Origin: an uncultured Collinsella sp. | GTDB lineage: Bacteria > Actinomycetota > Coriobacteriia > Coriobacteriales > Coriobacteriaceae | Length of the DNA: 10,009 bases | Direction of reading: 5' to 3' | NCBI GenBank assembly: GCA_900545505.1 | Contig: UQZC01000040.1 | Span: 1 to 10,009 of the forward strand | In this document: positions 7,026 to 10,009 of the stretch, piece by piece | How the letters are laid out: every line of letters begins with the position of its first letter | How positions within the stretch are numbered: position 1 is the first letter of the stretch | Position numbers and translations under genes: made by a program | The notes under the pieces: model-generated | What the model saw: the letters and a program-made list of their open reading frames with translations, nothing else | Databases searched by the model: none | What the model was told of the DNA's origin: nothing

Positions 7026-7714
7026 ACGAGCTCCAAAAAGCCCAGAATAATGGGCTGATGCAGTAGATAAAAGGGGAGTGCGTGACGTCCAAGGCTGGCG
7101 AGCGCCGGGATGGGATTGGCGTAGGCCCAGCTAGGGACGGTCTTATCGATTCCCTTCGCTATGTGTGCGGCGAAGTATCCTGCAAGATACATAAAGAAAA
7201 ACGGGATGATGGGGTAGTAATCACCTGAGACAAACCCAGGGCTCGGAAATCCCAGCCACGCCAGGTAGGGGACAGGGTAGATCGTTTTGGGGATGCTCCA
7301 GGTGAGGGCAAACAACAAAAGGCATAGGGACATGCCCCATCTCGCCGATATCTTCTTAAGGACGGGATCGGTCAACGCCACGATGCCGGTACATGCGGCC
7401 ATGCAGTAGATGATGCCAAAATTAACAGAATCGTCAACTGAGACAAGTGTTGTTGCCAACCAGACGACGAGTGCTGCTAAGGCGTATTTGGCGGCACGTT
7501 TGATATTGTTGCGCGAAAGGGTGCACATCCAACCCGCGATAAACAAAAATACCCAGCTGATGCTGGCGCGCCAGATGTCTTGAAAGACAGTCTGGGTAAA
7601 CCAGGGCATATCCCAGTCGTACAGGTAGGCAAGATCGTAGCAAGCGTGAAAACCTGCCATTGAAATCATCGTAAGCCCGCGGACGGTATCAAAGATGGTG
7701 ATGCGTTTTTGCAT
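7010..7714 (-). CDS. DUF1624 / HGSNAT-like integral membrane acyltransferase-like protein
   Basis: A 234-residue polytopic membrane protein with about six or seven hydrophobic helices (for example residues 13-30, 51-66, 76-93, 100-115, 126-141, 168-186 and 212-230). The opening FDTVRGLTMISMAGFHACYD places Asp9, Arg12 and His23 in the first helix. With the later DYYPIIPFFFMYLAGY and GRHALPFYLLHQPI, this fits the DUF1624 family, related to heparan-alpha-glucosaminide N-acetyltransferase and membrane acyltransferases that modify cell-surface sugars. The substrate cannot be told from sequence. Its ATG shares one base with the lexA stop (TAATG), so it should be co-transcribed with lexA and thus come under SOS control. 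Its end overlaps hflX by 16 bases in convergent orientation. Confidence 0.8.
   Translation of the reverse strand: MQKRITIFDTVRGLTMISMAGFHACYDLAYLYDWDMPWFTQTVFQDIWRASISWVFLFIAGWMCTLSRNNIKRAAKYALAALVVWLATTLVSVDDSVNFGIIYCMAACTGIVALTDPVLKKISARWGMSLCLLLFALTWSIPKTIYPVPYLAWLGFPSPGFVSGDYYPIIPFFFMYLAGYFAAHIAKGIDKTVPSWAYANPIPALASLGRHALPFYLLHQPIILGFLELVYSVR
7039..7056 (-). terminator. Terminator-like hairpin inside the end of the acyltransferase gene
   Basis: On the minus strand AGCCCA, a 6-base loop and TGGGCT form a perfect 6-bp stem followed directly by TTTT (five T counting the last stem base). This has the shape of an intrinsic terminator, but it lies about 30 bases before the stop codon of the leftward gene, within codons for QPIILGF. 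It may be a coincidence of coding, or a weak terminator that partly blocks transcription running into hflX. No other terminator was seen between the convergent genes. Confidence 0.25.
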
Positions 7715-8358
7715 TACGAGAACCGGCGCATCAAGCCGACGACTTTGCCCAAGATAACGGGATTCGTTGCATAGATAGGCTCCATGGTGTCATTCTCAGG
7801 CTGCAGGCGTACGCGTCCCTGCTCCTTGTAGAACGTCTTGACGGTCGCTGAACCATCAATCATAGCCACGACAATTTCGCCGTTCATGGCACTCTTTTGT
7901 TCACGGACGATGATGTAATCGCCATTGAAGATACCGACATTGATCATTGAGCTCCCATGCACCTCAAGGATAAAGGAACCCTGATCAGTGGCGATTTCGG
8001 TCGGGATAGTAAATGTGTCTTCGATATTCTGCTCGGCCAGAATGGGAATCCCAGCCGCGACGCGACCAACGAGCGGTAGTGAGACCGTTCCGCGAGGTGC
8101 GGTGGTCTCGTCAGATTTAGAAATTGAGACAGAGGAACCGTCCTCGTTAAAGAGTTCCAGAGCGCGCGGTTTGGTGGCATCGCGCTTGAGTAGCCCGCGC
8201 GCCTCCAGGGCAGATAGATGGGCGTGCACGGTGCTGGGGGAGGAAAGGCCCACGGCAGAAGCCATCTCGCGCACGCTGGGCGGATAACCCTTCTCCTGCT
8301 GATATTCCTTGATGAAGTCGTAAATTTGCTGCTGACGCTTGGTAATTTTGCGAGCCAT
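7714..8358 (-). CDS. lexA: LexA repressor, SOS response regulator and self-cleaving protease
   Basis: LexA represses SOS genes and is inactivated when RecA filaments stimulate its self-cleavage. The protein has 214 residues. The N-terminal winged helix (1-70) includes KRQQQIYDFIKEY and the recognition region SVREMASAVGLSSPSTVHAHL. The cleavage bond is Ala102-Gly103 in GRVAAGIP. The serine-lysine dyad is Ser137 (GSSM) and Lys174 (ATVKTF). The start at 8358 (MARKITKRQQQ) follows GAGAGGA by eight bases. The same frame is open upstream to 8463, but those codons run through the LexA boxes and have no ribosome site. Three LexA boxes lie just upstream, so autoregulation is expected. The gene stop overlaps the start of a membrane acyltransferase gene, and the divergent neighbour is a LysM protein. 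Confidence 0.97.
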   Translation of the reverse strand: MARKITKRQQQIYDFIKEYQQEKGYPPSVREMASAVGLSSPSTVHAHLSALEARGLLKRDATKPRALELFNEDGSSVSISKSDETTAPRGTVSLPLVGRVAAGIPILAEQNIEDTFTIPTEIATDQGSFILEVHGSSMINVGIFNGDYIIVREQKSAMNGEIVVAMIDGSATVKTFYKEQGRVRLQPENDTMEPIYATNPVILGKVVGLMRRFS

Positions 8359-8381
8359 CAGGGCATCCTCTCTACCCATGT

Positions 8382-8395
8382 CAAACAAATGTTCG
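8382..8395. promoter_or_regulatory. LexA box 1
   Basis: CAAACAAATGTTCG matches the Gram-positive SOS consensus CGAAC-N4-GTTCG at 9 of 10 fixed positions. It is 24-37 bases upstream of the lexA start codon, so binding here would mainly affect lexA itself. Confidence 0.7.
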
Positions 8396-8403
8396 AATTT
8401 TGC

Positions 8404-8431
8404 TTGACAGGAACAACTGTTCGAAGATAAT
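8404..8431 (+). promoter_or_regulatory. SOS-controlled promoter of the LysM gene
   Basis: TTGACA at 8404-8409 is a perfect -35. After a 16-base spacer, GATAAT at 8426-8431 matches the -10 consensus at 5 of 6 positions. LexA box 2 (8410-8423) fills the spacer and box 3 begins at the expected start site near 8438, so repression by occlusion is likely. A promoter for lexA itself on the other strand could not be assigned with confidence. Confidence 0.7.
8410..8423. promoter_or_regulatory. LexA box 2
   Basis: GGAACAACTGTTCG matches CGAAC-N4-GTTCG at 9 of 10 fixed positions. It lies between the -35 and -10 of the LysM gene promoter. Its centre is 28 bp from the centres of boxes 1 and 3. Confidence 0.8.
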
Positions 8432-8437
8432 AATAAC

Positions 8438-8451
8438 CGAACATTCGTTCT
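8438..8451. promoter_or_regulatory. LexA box 3
   Basis: CGAACATTCGTTCT matches CGAAC-N4-GTTCG at 9 of 10 fixed positions. It covers the predicted transcription start of the LysM gene and is upstream of lexA on the opposite strand. Confidence 0.8.
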
Positions 8452-8521
8452 CGCGCTAGACATTTTTGTCCGCGCGGCTTGATAAAACTGTTCTCAGCAA
8501 AACACGCGAGAGGAGAACATG

Positions 8522-8971
8522 ATGAACGCAACGAATATGGTCCAGGGAAACCTCGCCCTTAAGCTCGAGACGTCTGCAGAATACACTTTTACGGTTGTTC
8601 AGGGTGGCCGCTCCGGCTTTCAGCCTTTGACCGTAAAGCCTGCTCGCAATCAGCAGGCTGTAGCCGCGCCGGGCCGCGTTGCCCTGAAGGTTCCGACGAT
8701 TGTCGCCGTTGCCGTTGCGCTTACGCTCTTCTTTGTCCTCGCTACGTCGGTCTTTAGCGCTCGTCACGCCGCGTATGCCGAGTCCGTTTCCAACGTTACC
8801 TATGAGACCATTCGCGTTCAGTCTGGTGATTCTCTTTGGTCGCTTGCCGAGGAATATCCAATCGAAGGCCTTTCCACGCAAGAGACTTCCGACATGATCC
8901 GTAACGTCAATCATCTGGAGCATGGTTCGCTCGCCGCCGGTGCGCATCTTAAGGTTCCTGCTCGTTCGTAA
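8522..8971 (+). CDS. Membrane-anchored LysM protein, likely SOS-induced cell-division inhibitor (YneA/ChiZ-like)
   Basis: A 149-residue protein with a 57-residue N-terminal region, one transmembrane segment at about 58-79 (VPTIVAVAVALTLFFVLATS) and an external LysM domain at about 94-146 (YETIRVQSGDSLWSLAEEY to LKVP). LysM domains bind peptidoglycan. A small membrane protein with C-terminal LysM, divergent from lexA, has the layout of Bacillus YneA. A lexA / LysM protein / nrdR cluster is also known in mycobacteria (Rv2719c, ChiZ). Both proteins are SOS-induced and slow division, so the same role is inferred here from position, LexA boxes and architecture rather than close similarity. The N-terminal region is longer than in YneA and has no recognised motif. 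AGGAG at 8511-8515 is six bases before the ATG at 8522; the ATG at 8519 would add one Met. nrdR follows. Confidence 0.85.
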   Translation: MNATNMVQGNLALKLETSAEYTFTVVQGGRSGFQPLTVKPARNQQAVAAPGRVALKVPTIVAVAVALTLFFVLATSVFSARHAAYAESVSNVTYETIRVQSGDSLWSLAEEYPIEGLSTQETSDMIRNVNHLEHGSLAAGAHLKVPARS

Positions 8972-8984
8972 TCATTATCGCGCT

Positions 8985-9028
8985 GCGCATGGTACCCTTG
9001 TTATCGTTTAAGAGGAGGTACCATGCGC
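8985..9028 (+). repeat. Perfect 12-bp inverted repeat enclosing the nrdR ribosome site and start codon
   Basis: GCGCATGGTACC (8985-8996) and GGTACCATGCGC (9017-9028) are exact reverse complements separated by 20 bases. The right arm contains the end of the strong AGGAGGT Shine-Dalgarno (9013-9019), the ATG at 9023-9025 and the second codon. In RNA that starts upstream, for example from the SOS promoter, the stem would hide the nrdR start. A transcript starting inside the 20-base loop would escape it. There is no T-run, so it is not a terminator. Confidence 0.7.
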
Positions 9029-9466
9029 TGTCCCAAATGCGGCAAGGCACATACCCGCGTCGTTGATTCCCGTATGCAGGAGTCAAATAACACCATTAAG
9101 CGTCGCCGCGAATGTTGCTCGTGTAACTATCGCTTTACAACGTTCGAACGATGCGAAGACCCAATCGAGGTCATTAAGTCGGACGGAACCAAGCAGCGGT
9201 TCGATCGCAATAAGCTGCTCGTCGGCTTGATGCGCGCCACTATCAAGCGCGATATCGACACTAAGAAGCTCAATGAGATTATCGATGACATCGAGGTCGA
9301 GCTGCGCTCTCGCACGCTGACGGCCGTTACGTCCCATGAGTTGGGTGACATGGTACTCAAGCGCTTGGCCAAGATCGACAAGGTGGCGTACATCCGCTTT
9401 GCCTCGGTCTACCGCGATTTCAAAGACGTCGATGAGTTTCTGCAAGAGCTCGACAAGCTAAGGTGA
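9023..9466 (+). CDS. nrdR: Transcriptional repressor NrdR
   Basis: NrdR represses ribonucleotide reductase operons. It senses dATP/ATP through its ATP-cone and binds paired NrdR boxes. The 147-residue protein has the N-terminal zinc ribbon Cys3-x-x-Cys6 and Cys31-x-x-Cys34 (ECCSC, with an extra Cys32), joined by the conserved VVDSR and IKRRRECC segments. An ATP-cone spans about 48-138, from IEVIKSDGTKQRFDRNKL to IRFASVYRDFKDVDEF. The start follows a strong AGGAGGT site and is held within a perfect inverted repeat (8985-9028). It lies 51 bases after the LysM gene with no terminator between, so it may be read from the SOS promoter. The dut gene starts four bases after its stop. No NrdR box was recognised in the window. 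Confidence 0.96.
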   Translation: MRCPKCGKAHTRVVDSRMQESNNTIKRRRECCSCNYRFTTFERCEDPIEVIKSDGTKQRFDRNKLLVGLMRATIKRDIDTKKLNEIIDDIEVELRSRTLTAVTSHELGDMVLKRLAKIDKVAYIRFASVYRDFKDVDEFLQELDKLR

Positions 9467-9470
9467 TTCC

Positions 9471-9914
9471 ATGTCCAACATTACCGTCAACATAAAGCGT
9501 CTCGACCCCACCGTCGAGCTTCCCAAATACGCCCATCCCACCGATGCCGGCTTGGATTTGCGCTCCAACGAGGACTGCATTCTGAAGCCCTTCGAACGCC
9601 GTCTGGTCTCTACTGGGCTGGCCATCGCCCTGCCCGATGGCTACGCCGGCTTCGTCCAGCCCCGAAGCGGTTTGGCCATCAAGCAGGGCCTGTCTATAGT
9701 CAATACGCCGGGCCTCATCGACGCCCACTACCGAGGAGAACTCAAGGTTATCCTCATTAACCTGGATCCCTCCAACAACATCCAAATCAACAAAGGCGAC
9801 CGCATAGCCCAACTTGTCATCCAAGAAGTCCCCACGGTCAACCTCATAGAAGTAGAAGAACTAGACGAAACCGACCGAGGCAACGGAGGCTTCGGCTCCA
9901 GCGGCGTCGCTTAA
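9471..9914 (+). CDS. dut: Deoxyuridine 5'-triphosphate nucleotidohydrolase (dUTPase)
   Basis: The trimeric dUTPase hydrolyses dUTP to dUMP and diphosphate, keeping uracil out of DNA and feeding thymidylate synthesis. All five family motifs are present in 147 residues: motif 1 at 21-30 (AHPTDAGLDL), motif 2 at 64-70 (PRSGLAI), motif 3 at 79-91 with the expected catalytic Asp84 (GLIDAHYRGE), motif 4 at 109-115 (GDRIAQL) and motif 5 near the C-terminus (R136-G-N-G-G-F-G-S-S-G). The ribosome site AAGGTGA (9460-9466) contains the nrdR stop codon, so translation is coupled to nrdR. The second half uses A-ending codons (GAA, CGA, GGA, ATA, CTA, CAA) far more than its neighbours, which prefer GAG and CGT/CGC. 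No terminator follows within the window. Confidence 0.96.
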   Translation: MSNITVNIKRLDPTVELPKYAHPTDAGLDLRSNEDCILKPFERRLVSTGLAIALPDGYAGFVQPRSGLAIKQGLSIVNTPGLIDAHYRGELKVILINLDPSNNIQINKGDRIAQLVIQEVPTVNLIEVEELDETDRGNGGFGSSGVA

Positions 9915-10009
9915 TCATTTTCAAGATGTAGAGTTGGCCTCTCACCCGGGGCCCACACATATCATCCCGTGCTCAAACATTCTCGCTTTGCTGCGAAACT
10001 GCGCGCGGG
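9915..10009 (-). other. Non-annotated tail with a short open leftward frame running off the window edge
   Basis: After dut there is no clear gene or terminator in these 95 bases. On the minus strand one frame stays open from the window edge to TGA at 9944-9942, giving about 21 codons that include QFRSKARMFEHG. It could be the C-terminus of a gene lying beyond the window or part of a dispersed non-coding repeat. Nothing here decides between these. Confidence 0.2.

Noticed and set aside
8359..8463. N-terminal extension of lexA upstream of 8358
   Set aside because: The extra codons read through the LexA boxes and the SOS promoter. The family begins at the MARKITKRQQQ-like start, which has a GAGAGGA site.
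8481..8494. A fourth LexA box (GATAA-N4-GTTCT)
   Set aside because: Only half of the site is recognisable and it breaks the 28-bp spacing of the other three.
9139..9148. A LexA-like GTTCGAACG inside nrdR
   Set aside because: The two half sites are in the wrong order and lack the 4-base spacer of a LexA box.

Overview
The window reads as a chromosomal housekeeping block from a high-GC, actinobacterial-type genome. Gene content, the lexA/LysM/nrdR cluster, a retained spoVS and the G/C-ending codon bias fit a coriobacterium such as Collinsella. This is an inference from gene order and protein character, because no database was searched. There are no rRNAs, tRNAs, CRISPR arrays, insertion sequences or phage genes.

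Left part (1-3382): the first 95 bases hold what looks like the C-terminus of recX, interrupted by an in-frame stop. A leader of about 250 bases follows, with a good promoter and two hairpins, and then rny (RNase Y). One base after rny comes an unrecognised GHKL-type ATP-binding protein, then spoVS. In Bacillus the order is rny-ymdB-spoVS, so here the ATPase sits where the YmdB phosphodiesterase normally is.

Middle (3428-7025): miaB, miaA and hflX lie head to tail with two TAATG stop/start overlaps. MiaA puts the isopentenyl group on A37 of certain tRNAs, MiaB then methylthiolates it, and HflX is the ribosome-splitting GTPase. This is a translation-fidelity operon, perhaps read on from spoVS because no terminator is visible.

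Right part (7010-9914): a membrane acyltransferase-like gene and lexA form a leftward operon with a TAATG overlap. It converges on hflX with a 16-base 3' overlap. Divergent from lexA is a small membrane-anchored LysM protein of the YneA/ChiZ type (SOS-induced division inhibitors), followed by nrdR and dut. The lexA/LysM intergenic region carries three LexA boxes spaced exactly 28 bp apart, one of them in the spacer of a TTGACA/GATAAT promoter. The right-hand group therefore links DNA damage, division arrest and dNTP control.

The most unusual local signal is a perfect 12-bp inverted repeat whose right arm covers part of the nrdR Shine-Dalgarno and its start codon. It could make nrdR translation depend on where the transcript starts. 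Everything else is well-known core biology in a somewhat unusual arrangement.
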